Below are positions 1-6,086 of a stretch of 13,010 nucleotides of DNA, in pieces. Source of the DNA: Miltoncostaea sp050249835 (GTDB taxonomy: Bacteria; Actinomycetota; Thermoleophilia; Miltoncostaeales; Miltoncostaeaceae); assembly GCA_050249835.1 (NCBI GenBank), contig JBFWPT010000074.1, forward strand, positions 1 to 13,010, read 5' to 3'. The notes under the pieces were generated by a model, which worked only from the letters and a program-made list of their open reading frames with translations, did not search any database and was not told the origin of the DNA. Position 1 is the first letter of the stretch. Each line of letters begins with the position of its first letter. The position numbers were made by a program, and so were the translations under genes.

Positions 1-208
1 CGCCCGCCGCCGCGAGCACCGCGGCAACGTGCCGCAGCACGAGCGCGGTCTGGACCGACACGTCGCCCTCCACGAGCGCCCCCGTGGCCGGGTCGACCGG
101 CACCTGCCCGGAGACGAACACCAGCCGGCCGGGCTCCGCCTCGACGGCCTGGGAGTACGGGGCGCCGGCGACCGGCGCGGGCGCGTCCTCGGTGCGGATC
201 GTCCTCAT
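1..208 (-). CDS. RidA/YjgF/UK114 family protein, 3' part cut by window edge
   Basis: The first 69 codons of a RidA-family protein, running off the left edge. RidA proteins hydrolyse reactive enamine/imine intermediates released by PLP enzymes. The reading frame starts at ATG 208..206 with MRTIRTEDAPAPVAG, then APYSQAV at residues 16-22, SGQVPVDPATG around residues 34-44 and the start of a helix ending VLAAAG. The APYSQAV and SGQ(I/V)P.DP.TG blocks are the classic N-terminal signature of the family. The catalytic Arg near residue 105 lies outside the window, so activity cannot be judged. The gene follows hisF by 28 nt on the same strand and is probably the next gene of the histidine operon. 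No clean Shine-Dalgarno is visible in the short gap. Family assignment is secure; a specific substrate is not. Confidence 0.88.
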   Translation of the reverse strand, partial: MRTIRTEDAPAPVAGAPYSQAVEAEPGRLVFVSGQVPVDPATGALVEGDVSVQTALVLRHVAAVLAAAG

Positions 209-236
209 GGGCCCAGCCTACCCCGCCCCACGGCGG

Positions 237-992
237 TCACCGCCGCACGGGCACCCCGGCGCCGGCCATGGCGTCCTTGACCTCCGCCACCGAGTAGACC
301 CCGTCGTGGAACACGGACGCCGCGAGCACGGCGTCCGCGTGCCCCGCGGTGACGGCCTCGGCGAAGTGCGGGAGCGTCCCGGCGCCGCCGGAGGCGATCA
401 CCGGCACCGGCGCGGCCTCCGCCACCGCCGCCAGCAGCTCGGTGTCGAAGCCGCCCTGGGTGCCGTCGCGGTCCATGGAGGTGACGAGCAGCTCCCCCGC
501 CCCCCGCTCGGCCGCCTCGGCGGCCCAGGCGACGGCCTCACGACCGGTCTCGAGGCGCCCCCCGTTGAGGTAGACCTCCCAGCCGGACCCGTCCTCGCGC
601 CGCTTGGCGTCGACCGCGACCACGATGCACTGGGATCCGAAGCGGTCCGCCCCGCGGGTGATCAGCTCCGGATCGCGCACGGCGGCCGAGTTGAGGGACA
701 CCTTGTCGGCGCCCGCCGCGAGCACGGCGTACATGTCGTCCTCGGACCGCAGGCCGCCGCCGATGGTGAACGGGATGAAGACCTCCTCGGCGGTCCGCCG
801 CGCGAGGTCCACGATCGTCCCCCGGCCCTCGTGGCTCGCGGTGATGTCGAGGAAGACGAGCTCGTCGGCGCCCTCGCCGTCGTAGCGGGCGGCCAGCTCC
901 ACCGGGTCCCCGGCGTCGCGCAGGCCGACGAAGTTGACCCCCTTCACCACCCGCCCGGCGTTGACGTCCAGGCAGGGGATGACGCGGATCAC
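237..992 (-). CDS. hisF: Imidazole glycerol phosphate synthase, cyclase subunit HisF
   Basis: A 251-residue (beta/alpha)8 barrel, normal length for the family. HisF uses ammonia channelled from HisH to convert PRFAR into imidazole glycerol phosphate and AICAR. The protein begins VIRVIPCLDVNAGRVVKG, which is the canonical HisF N-terminus. The two catalytic aspartates are Asp9 (CLDV) and Asp128 (VAVDAKR). Phosphate-binding loops are visible as IGGGLRS (residues 77-83) and IASGGAGT near the C-terminal part. The GTG start at 992..990 is chosen because it gives the family N-terminus exactly and overlaps the hisA stop in GTGA; GGGAG lies 6 nt upstream as a ribosome binding site. The partner hisH is two genes upstream in the same transcript. 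Confidence 0.97.
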   Translation of the reverse strand: MIRVIPCLDVNAGRVVKGVNFVGLRDAGDPVELAARYDGEGADELVFLDITASHEGRGTIVDLARRTAEEVFIPFTIGGGLRSEDDMYAVLAAGADKVSLNSAAVRDPELITRGADRFGSQCIVVAVDAKRREDGSGWEVYLNGGRLETGREAVAWAAEAAERGAGELLVTSMDRDGTQGGFDTELLAAVAEAAPVPVIASGGAGTLPHFAEAVTAGHADAVLAASVFHDGVYSVAEVKDAMAGAGVPVRR

Positions 993-1735
993 GCCCGGCT
1001 CCCGGCCGCCCCGAGCACGTCGAGCCCCTCGGAGACGGTGAAGCGGCCCTCGTAGAGGGCGCGGCCGACGATGACCCCGTCCAGGTTGCCGATGCGCAGG
1101 TCGCGCAGGCGCCGCAGGTCGTCGAGCGACGAGACGCCGCCCGAGGCGATCAGGCGCAGCGGCGGGGCGGCCTCGGCCAGGCGGCGCATCGCGGCCAGGT
1201 TCGGCCCGCCGAGGGTGCCGTCGCGGGCGATGTCCGTGTACGCCAGCCGGCGGACGCCCAGGTTGACGAGACCGGTGGCGACCTCGATCGCGTCGCGGTC
1301 CGAGACCTGCGTCCAGCCATGCGTGGCGACCTTGCCCTGGCGGGCGTCCAGGCCCACCACGAGACCGTCGCCGAGGCGGTCGATGGCCCACTCCAGCAAC
1401 TCGCGGTCGTCGATCACGGCGGTGCCGACCACCACGCGGTCCACGCCGGTCGCCAGGGCGGTCTCGATGGCCGCGCGCGAACGCAGGCCGCCGCCCAGGT
1501 GGACCGTGCCCGGGAAGGCCGCCGCGATGGAGGCCACGAGCGCCGCGTGCACCGGCTCGCCGGCGCGTGCGCCGTCCAGGTCGACGACGTGCAGGGAGCT
1601 CGCGCCGGCCTCCGCGAAGGCGCGCGCCTGCGCGACCGGGTCGTCGCTGAACACGGTGCTCTGGGCGAAGTCGCCCTGGCGCAGGCGCACCGCGCGGCCC
1701 TCGGAGAGGTCGATCGCCGGGTAGAGCGTGATCAC
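989..1735 (-). CDS. hisA: ProFAR isomerase HisA
   Basis: A 248-residue (beta/alpha)8 barrel that isomerises ProFAR to PRFAR (1-(5-phosphoribosyl)-5-[(5-phosphoribosylamino)methylideneamino]imidazole-4-carboxamide), the substrate of HisH-HisF. The start VITLYPAIDLSEGRAVRL carries catalytic Asp9, and Asp130 lies in GLDARQGKVATHGW. YTDIARDGTLGG (residues 166-175) and IASGGVSS are the phosphate loops. The DARxGKVxxxGW form is that of single-function HisA; the actinomycete dual HisA/TrpF enzyme PriA usually has VRGxxLRGRGW here. A separate trpF is therefore expected elsewhere in the genome (inference). GTG 1735..1733 overlaps the hisH stop (GTGA), and the gene's own stop overlaps the hisF start the same way. 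Confidence 0.96.
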   Translation of the reverse strand: MITLYPAIDLSEGRAVRLRQGDFAQSTVFSDDPVAQARAFAEAGASSLHVVDLDGARAGEPVHAALVASIAAAFPGTVHLGGGLRSRAAIETALATGVDRVVVGTAVIDDRELLEWAIDRLGDGLVVGLDARQGKVATHGWTQVSDRDAIEVATGLVNLGVRRLAYTDIARDGTLGGPNLAAMRRLAEAAPPLRLIASGGVSSLDDLRRLRDLRIGNLDGVIVGRALYEGRFTVSEGLDVLGAAGSRA

Positions 1736-2379
1736 GGCAGCGCCGCCGCGTCGCGCACCGGGATCGCCGCCAGCCAGCGCCCGAGCAGGCCGAGGCCCGC
1801 CGCGCTCGACTTCTCGGGGTGGAACTGGACGCCCGCGACCGTCCCGCGGCCCGCCGCGGCGCAGAAGGCCACCCCGTGGTCGGCGCGACCGAGGACGACG
1901 GACGGGTCCTCCGGCTCGCAGCCGTAGGTGTGCACGAAGTAGTAGGTCGCGGCGGCGTCGGACGGGTCGTCCGGCGCGAGCGGCGAGCCCGGCTCCCACG
2001 TCACCCGGCTCCAGCCGATGTGCGGCAGCTTGCGGTCGGTGCGCAGCCGCCGGACGGCGCCGGGAAGCAGGCCGAGGCCCGCGACCCCGGGGCTCTCCTC
2101 GCTCTCGTCGAACAGGAGCTGCTGGCCGAGGCAGATGCCCAGCACCGGCAGCCCCCGCTCCGCGGCGCCGAGCACGACCTCGTCGAGGCGCGCGGCGCGG
2201 ATGCGGCGCATGGCCTCGCCGAAGTGGCCGACGCCCGGCAGCACGACGGCGTCGACGTCGCGGGCCTCGCCGGGCGTCGTCGCCACGCGCACGTCGGCGC
2301 CGAGGCGCTCCAGCGCCTTCGTGGCCGAGCGCAGGTTGCTCATCTGGTAGTCGAGGACGGCCAGGCGCGGGCGGCTCAC
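1732..2379 (-). CDS. hisH: Imidazole glycerol phosphate synthase, glutaminase subunit HisH
   Basis: A 215-residue class I glutamine amidotransferase that hydrolyses glutamine and passes ammonia to HisF. The nucleophile elbow is GICLGQQLLF with Cys83; the rest of the triad is His187 and Glu189 in GVQFHPEKSS. The oxyanion-region loop LPGVGHFGEAM (residues 47-57) and HTYG motif (150-153) are also present. The N-terminus VSRPRLAVLDYQMSNLRS matches the family pattern (VxDYxxGNLxS), except that Met13 stands where Gly is usual. GTG 2379..2377 overlaps the hisB stop as GTGA and has GAAGGG 6 nt upstream. Length and all catalytic residues indicate an active enzyme. Confidence 0.96.
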   Translation of the reverse strand: MSRPRLAVLDYQMSNLRSATKALERLGADVRVATTPGEARDVDAVVLPGVGHFGEAMRRIRAARLDEVVLGAAERGLPVLGICLGQQLLFDESEESPGVAGLGLLPGAVRRLRTDRKLPHIGWSRVTWEPGSPLAPDDPSDAAATYYFVHTYGCEPEDPSVVLGRADHGVAFCAAAGRGTVAGVQFHPEKSSAAGLGLLGRWLAAIPVRDAAALP

Positions 2380-2963
2380 AGGCTGCCCTTCGTGGAGGGG
2401 ACGCCCGTGACCCGCGGGTTGGGGGCCACGGCCACGGCCAGCGCCCGCGCCAGGGCCTTGAAGGAGCCCTCGATCGCGTGGTGGACGCCGCCGGGCACCA
2501 GCACCCTCAGGTGGACCGTGAGGCCGGCGTGGTTGGAGAGCCCGCGCACGAACTCGGGCAGCAGCTCGGTCTCGAAGCCGCCGATCACCATCGCGGGCAG
2601 CGGCACGTCGACGTTCGCGTAGGGGCGCCCCGAGAGGTCCAGCGCGCACTGCACCAGGCACTCGTCCATGGGGATGAGGGACGCGCCGTAGCGCTCGATG
2701 CCGGCGCGGTCGCCGAGCGCCGACGACAGGGCCTGCCCCAGCGTGATGCCGACGTCCTCCACGGTGTGGTGGCCGCCGGTCTCCAGGTCGCCGCGGGCGG
2801 CGACCTCCAGGTCGATGAGCGAGTGGCGGGCGAGCAGCGTCAGCATGTGGTCGAAGAAGCCCACGCCGGTCGCGATCGTGGACGCGCCCGTGCCGTCGAG
2901 GTCGACGCGCACGCGCACGTCGGTCTCGCCGGTCACCCGGTGCGCCTCGCCGACCCGGCTCAC
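2376..2963 (-). CDS. hisB: Imidazoleglycerol-phosphate dehydratase HisB
   Basis: A 195-residue stand-alone dehydratase, without the phosphatase domain found in the enterobacterial fusion. It dehydrates imidazole glycerol phosphate to imidazole acetol phosphate using manganese. The two metal-binding repeats are visible: GFFDHMLTLLARHS with GGHHTVEDVG in the first half, and a second HH motif (GVHHAIEGSFKAL) near the C-terminus. ECLVQCALDLSGRPY is the conserved middle block. GTG 2963..2961 overlaps the hisD stop in GTGA, and GGAG lies 5 nt upstream. The length is normal for an actinobacterial HisB. The histidinol-phosphate phosphatase needed later in the pathway is not in this window. Confidence 0.96.
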   Translation of the reverse strand: MSRVGEAHRVTGETDVRVRVDLDGTGASTIATGVGFFDHMLTLLARHSLIDLEVAARGDLETGGHHTVEDVGITLGQALSSALGDRAGIERYGASLIPMDECLVQCALDLSGRPYANVDVPLPAMVIGGFETELLPEFVRGLSNHAGLTVHLRVLVPGGVHHAIEGSFKALARALAVAVAPNPRVTGVPSTKGSL

Positions 2964-4225
2964 GACCGCTCCAGCCGCGACTCGGCGGACATCCGGTGGA
3001 GGGTGAAGCCCTCGGCCTCGGCCAGCGCCGCGAGGTGCGGCGTCAGGGCGGTCACCGCCTCGTCGGTCATCTCGACCACGGACATCCTCCGGAGGAACGT
3101 TGTGGGGCCGAGGGCGGACGCGTGACGGGCGGCGCCCCCGGTGGGCAGTACGTGGTTCGACCCGGCGACGTAGTCGCCGAAGGCGGTCGCGCAGTTGGGT
3201 CCGGTGAAGACGGCCCCCGACCGCGTGATCCGCGCCGCCAGCGCACCGGGGTCGCGGGTCGCGATCTGGAGGTGCTCCGGCGCGAACGCCTCGGCCAGCT
3301 CGACCGCCAGGGGCATGGAAGCACACTCCACCAGGGTGATGGGACCCGGGGCATCCGGGAGCCCCTCCAGGGCGGCCTCGACGGCGGCGATGACCTCGGG
3401 GTCGTCGCTCGCGAGGACGGCCGGCGAATCGGCCCCGTGCTCGGCCTGCGCGAGCAGGTCGAGGGCCATCGCGCGCGGGTCCGCGGTCGCGTCGGCGATG
3501 ATGAGGACCTCGCTCGGCCCGGCGACGCCGTCGATGCCCACGACGCCGACCACCTGGCGCTTCGCCTCCTGCACCCAGGGGCTGCCGGGCCCCACGATGA
3601 CGGCGACCGGCGGCACCGTCGCCGTCCCGTACGCCAGCGCCCCGATCGCCGCCGCGCCGCCCGCGGCGTAGACCTCGTCCACGCCCAGCAGGCCGGCCGT
3701 CGCCAGGATCACGGGCGCAGGGCGACCGTCGGGCCCGGGAGGGCTCACGACGACGATGCGGCCCACGCCGGCGACCTGCGCCGGCACGACGCCCATGACG
3801 ACGCTCGACGGGTACGCCGCGCGGCCGCCGGGCGCGTAGCACCCGGCGGCGTCGACGGGGACGCGCCGCACCTGGATGCGCTGGCCGTAGGGCAGGTCCA
3901 GGGTCCGGTCGTCCGGCAGCAGGGCCTCGGCCACCACCCGCACCTGGGAGGCCGCCGTCACGATGGCCGTGCGCAGCGTCTCGTCGAGGGCGTCCACGGC
4001 CCGCTCGATGGCCGTGCGCGGCACGCGCAGGCGGTCGTGGGTGAAGTCCGGGTGGTCGAAGCGGCGCGCGCCCTCCACGAGGGCGTCGTCGCCGCGGGCG
4101 CGGACGTCGGCGAGGGTCTCGGCCACGGCCTCCTCCACCCCGGCCACGTCGAGCTCCGGCCGCAGCGTGAGGGCGATCGCCTGGGCGCCCCCCGCCCGCA
4201 GGCGGGCCCTGCGCGGCGCGCTCAC
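2960..4225 (-). CDS. hisD: Histidinol dehydrogenase HisD
   Basis: A 421-residue zinc enzyme that oxidises L-histidinol to L-histidine with two NAD+, the last step of the pathway. Every residue of the E. coli active site has a counterpart: Gln260 and His263 (AQAEHG), the catalytic pair Glu317-His318 (APEHLQI), Asp351 (GDYVAGSNH) and His410 (FTLHRMS). The signature block GIDGVAGPSEVLIIAD spans residues 230-245, and GCYAPGGRAAYPSSVVM (128-144) is the conserved N-terminal loop. GTG 4225..4223 overlaps the hisG stop (GTGA). The first 16 residues (VSAPRRARLRAGGAQA) are basic and alignable only loosely, so the true start could be slightly downstream, but the overlap pattern favours this one. Confidence 0.96.
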   Translation of the reverse strand: MSAPRRARLRAGGAQAIALTLRPELDVAGVEEAVAETLADVRARGDDALVEGARRFDHPDFTHDRLRVPRTAIERAVDALDETLRTAIVTAASQVRVVAEALLPDDRTLDLPYGQRIQVRRVPVDAAGCYAPGGRAAYPSSVVMGVVPAQVAGVGRIVVVSPPGPDGRPAPVILATAGLLGVDEVYAAGGAAAIGALAYGTATVPPVAVIVGPGSPWVQEAKRQVVGVVGIDGVAGPSEVLIIADATADPRAMALDLLAQAEHGADSPAVLASDDPEVIAAVEAALEGLPDAPGPITLVECASMPLAVELAEAFAPEHLQIATRDPGALAARITRSGAVFTGPNCATAFGDYVAGSNHVLPTGGAARHASALGPTTFLRRMSVVEMTDEAVTALTPHLAALAEAEGFTLHRMSAESRLERS

Positions 4226-4851
4226 GGCCGCGCGTCCCGCATCGCGCCCACCACCCGGTCGAGCTCCTCGGCGCGCAGGGTCTGGCTCACCCGGTTCGCG
4301 ATGAGGCGGGCGGACGACCGCAGGATCTCCTCCCGCTCCACCAGGCCGTTCTCGCGCAGGGTGCGGCCGGTCGCGACCAGGTCGACGATGCCGTGGGCCA
4401 GGCCGACCAGCGGCGCCAGCTCCACGGAGCCGTTGACCTTCACCACCTCGGCCTGCCGCCCGGTGCCCGTGAAGTGCTCGGTGGCCGTGACCGGGTACTT
4501 CGTCGCGACCCGGACCAGGCCCAGGTGCTCGAGCGCCGCGGGCGTGGGGTCCTCCCCCTCGCGCGTCGCGTACACCATGCGGCACCCGCCGAAGCGGAGG
4601 TCGAGCAGCTCGTAGACGTCGGGATCGCGCTCGTGCAGCACGTCCTTGCCCACGATGCCGATGTCCGCCGCCCCGCTCTCCACGTAGGTCGGCACGTCGC
4701 TCGGCCGGGTGGTGATGTAGGTCGTGCCGTCGGCGGCCTCCAGGATGAGGCGCCGGCCCGCGTCGCGAAGGGGCGCGACGTCCAGCCCGGCGCCCTCCAG
4801 GGCCTCCACCGAGCCCTCGAGGAGCGCCCCGAGGGGCACGCAGATCCTCAG
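4222..4851 (-). CDS. hisG: ATP phosphoribosyltransferase catalytic subunit, short form HisG
   Basis: A protein of about 209 residues, the short HisG that lacks the C-terminal regulatory ACT-like domain and works with HisZ. It joins ATP and PRPP to phosphoribosyl-ATP, the committed step. Visible are the first strand and loop LRICVPLGALLEG, SGAADIGIVGKDVL, and the PRPP-binding loop LVATGRTLRENGL. No ATG, GTG or TTG start keeps the first strand: the first in-frame GTG (4839..4837) would delete LRIC. I therefore place the start at CTG 4851..4849, which overlaps the hisZ stop as CTGA exactly like the neighbouring GTGA junctions; an ATC at 4860..4858, 4 nt after GAGGTGG, is the alternative. The Lys usual in the N-terminal KG(R/A) motif is Leu7 here. 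Feedback control by histidine would act through HisZ. Confidence 0.9.
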   Translation of the reverse strand: MRICVPLGALLEGSVEALEGAGLDVAPLRDAGRRLILEAADGTTYITTRPSDVPTYVESGAADIGIVGKDVLHERDPDVYELLDLRFGGCRMVYATREGEDPTPAALEHLGLVRVATKYPVTATEHFTGTGRQAEVVKVNGSVELAPLVGLAHGIVDLVATGRTLRENGLVEREEILRSSARLIANRVSQTLRAEELDRVVGAMRDARP

Positions 4852-6086
4852 GCCGGCGATGGCGCCACCTCGTCCAGGCGGGCGCGATCCGACGTCTCGC
4901 CGGTCGCGCGGTCGAGCACCGAGAAGCCGCCGCCCTCGCGGGGCCGGGCGGCCCAGCGCCACCCGTCGGCGGCGGCGAGCCCTTCCGGGTCCCCGTCGGC
5001 GGGCAGCGCGATGACCGTGAGCCCGGCCGCGCGCGCCTCGGCGGCGGCGGCGGCCGCGACGTCCAGCCCGCCCGCGAGCACGACCCCGGGGCGCGGCGGC
5101 GCGGGATCCCCGTCGGCCGCCAGGAGCGCCTGGTGCAGCAGGTCGAGCGTGATGGCGAAGCCGACGGCGGGCCGGGCCCGGCCGAAGCGGCCGCCCAGGT
5201 CGTCGTAGCGGCCGCCCATGGCGATCGGCGCGCCGACCCCGGGGGCGTAGGCCTCGAAGACGACGCCCGAGTAGTAGGTCCAGTCGCGCAGCACGCCCAT
5301 GTCCAGGATCACGGCGTCGGCCACCCCGTGGCCCTCCAGCAGCCCCAGCAGCTCGCCCAGGCGGGCGCAGGCCGGGCCCGCGGCGGGGACGTCCCGCGCG
5401 ATCCGCTCCAGGAGCTCCCGGCCGCCGCGCAGCGTGGGCAGGGCGACGAGCAGGTCGCCCGCCGGCCCCTCCCCCGCCACGGCCCGGGCCAGGCGGCGCC
5501 ACTCCACGAAGTCCCGGGCGCCGAGGGCCGCGCGCAGCCCGGCGCGCACCTCCGGGTCCAGCCCGAGCCCGTCCATCACCGCGCCGGTCAGGGAGACGTC
5601 CCCGACGCCCACGCGCAGGCCCCCGAGGCCGGTCGCGCGCAGGCTGCCCACGAGCAGCGCGATCGCCTCCGCGTCGCCGCCGGGGCCGCCGGCGCCGACC
5701 AGCTCGATGCCCGCCTGCCGCTGCTCGGCCGACCGGGGGCGGCCCGGCGACGGCGGGCGGAAGACGCGGGCCAGGTAGGAGAGGCGCACGGGGCCGGGGT
5801 GGTCGGCCATCCGGGTGGCCGCCAGGCGCGAGACCGGGATCGTCAGGTCCGGGCGCAGCACCAGCACGCGCCCGGTGTCGTCGAAGAGGCGGAATGCCTC
5901 GCGCAGGCCGCCCTCCTGGGCGCGGTCGATCACGTCCGCGTATTCGAGGACCGGGGTCATGACCTCCCGGTAGCCGAACGCGGCGAAGCGGCCGCGCACC
6001 GCGCCCTCCACGGCCCGGAGCTCCTGGGCCTCCACCGCCAGCACGTCGCGCGATCCGGCGGGGAGGGCTGCGGGCCCCTCACTCAC
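4848..6086 (-). CDS. hisZ: ATP phosphoribosyltransferase regulatory subunit HisZ
   Basis: A 412-residue paralogue of the histidyl-tRNA synthetase catalytic core that forms a complex with short HisG and is needed for its activity and histidine feedback inhibition. Class II synthetase landmarks are in order: motif 1 (GYREVMTPVLEYAD, residues 38-51), motif 2 strand (VLVLRPDLTIPVSRL, 74-88, with RLSYLARVFR, 101-110), AEQRQAGIELVG (120-131), and the YYSGVVFEAYAPG block with GGRYDDLGGRFG (291-302). The last 80 residues (about 333-412) form an extra Ala/Gly-rich segment that could be a remnant of a C-terminal domain. GTG 6086..6084 gives VSEGPAALPAGSRD and overlaps murA by 8 nt. Adjacency to short hisG confirms HisZ over a true HisRS, which would carry a full anticodon-binding domain. 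Confidence 0.93.
   Translation of the reverse strand: MSEGPAALPAGSRDVLAVEAQELRAVEGAVRGRFAAFGYREVMTPVLEYADVIDRAQEGGLREAFRLFDDTGRVLVLRPDLTIPVSRLAATRMADHPGPVRLSYLARVFRPPSPGRPRSAEQRQAGIELVGAGGPGGDAEAIALLVGSLRATGLGGLRVGVGDVSLTGAVMDGLGLDPEVRAGLRAALGARDFVEWRRLARAVAGEGPAGDLLVALPTLRGGRELLERIARDVPAAGPACARLGELLGLLEGHGVADAVILDMGVLRDWTYYSGVVFEAYAPGVGAPIAMGGRYDDLGGRFGRARPAVGFAITLDLLHQALLAADGDPAPPRPGVVLAGGLDVAAAAAAEARAAGLTVIALPADGDPEGLAAADGWRWAARPREGGGFSVLDRATGETSDRARLDEVAPSPA

Noticed and set aside
84..1055. Long plus-strand open frames across hisF and other his genes, some over 400 codons (for example also 2996-4615 and 1728-3125)
   Set aside because: They are antisense to well-supported conserved genes, have Arg/Gly/Ala/Pro-rich composition without domains, and are expected in very GC-rich DNA where stops are rare.
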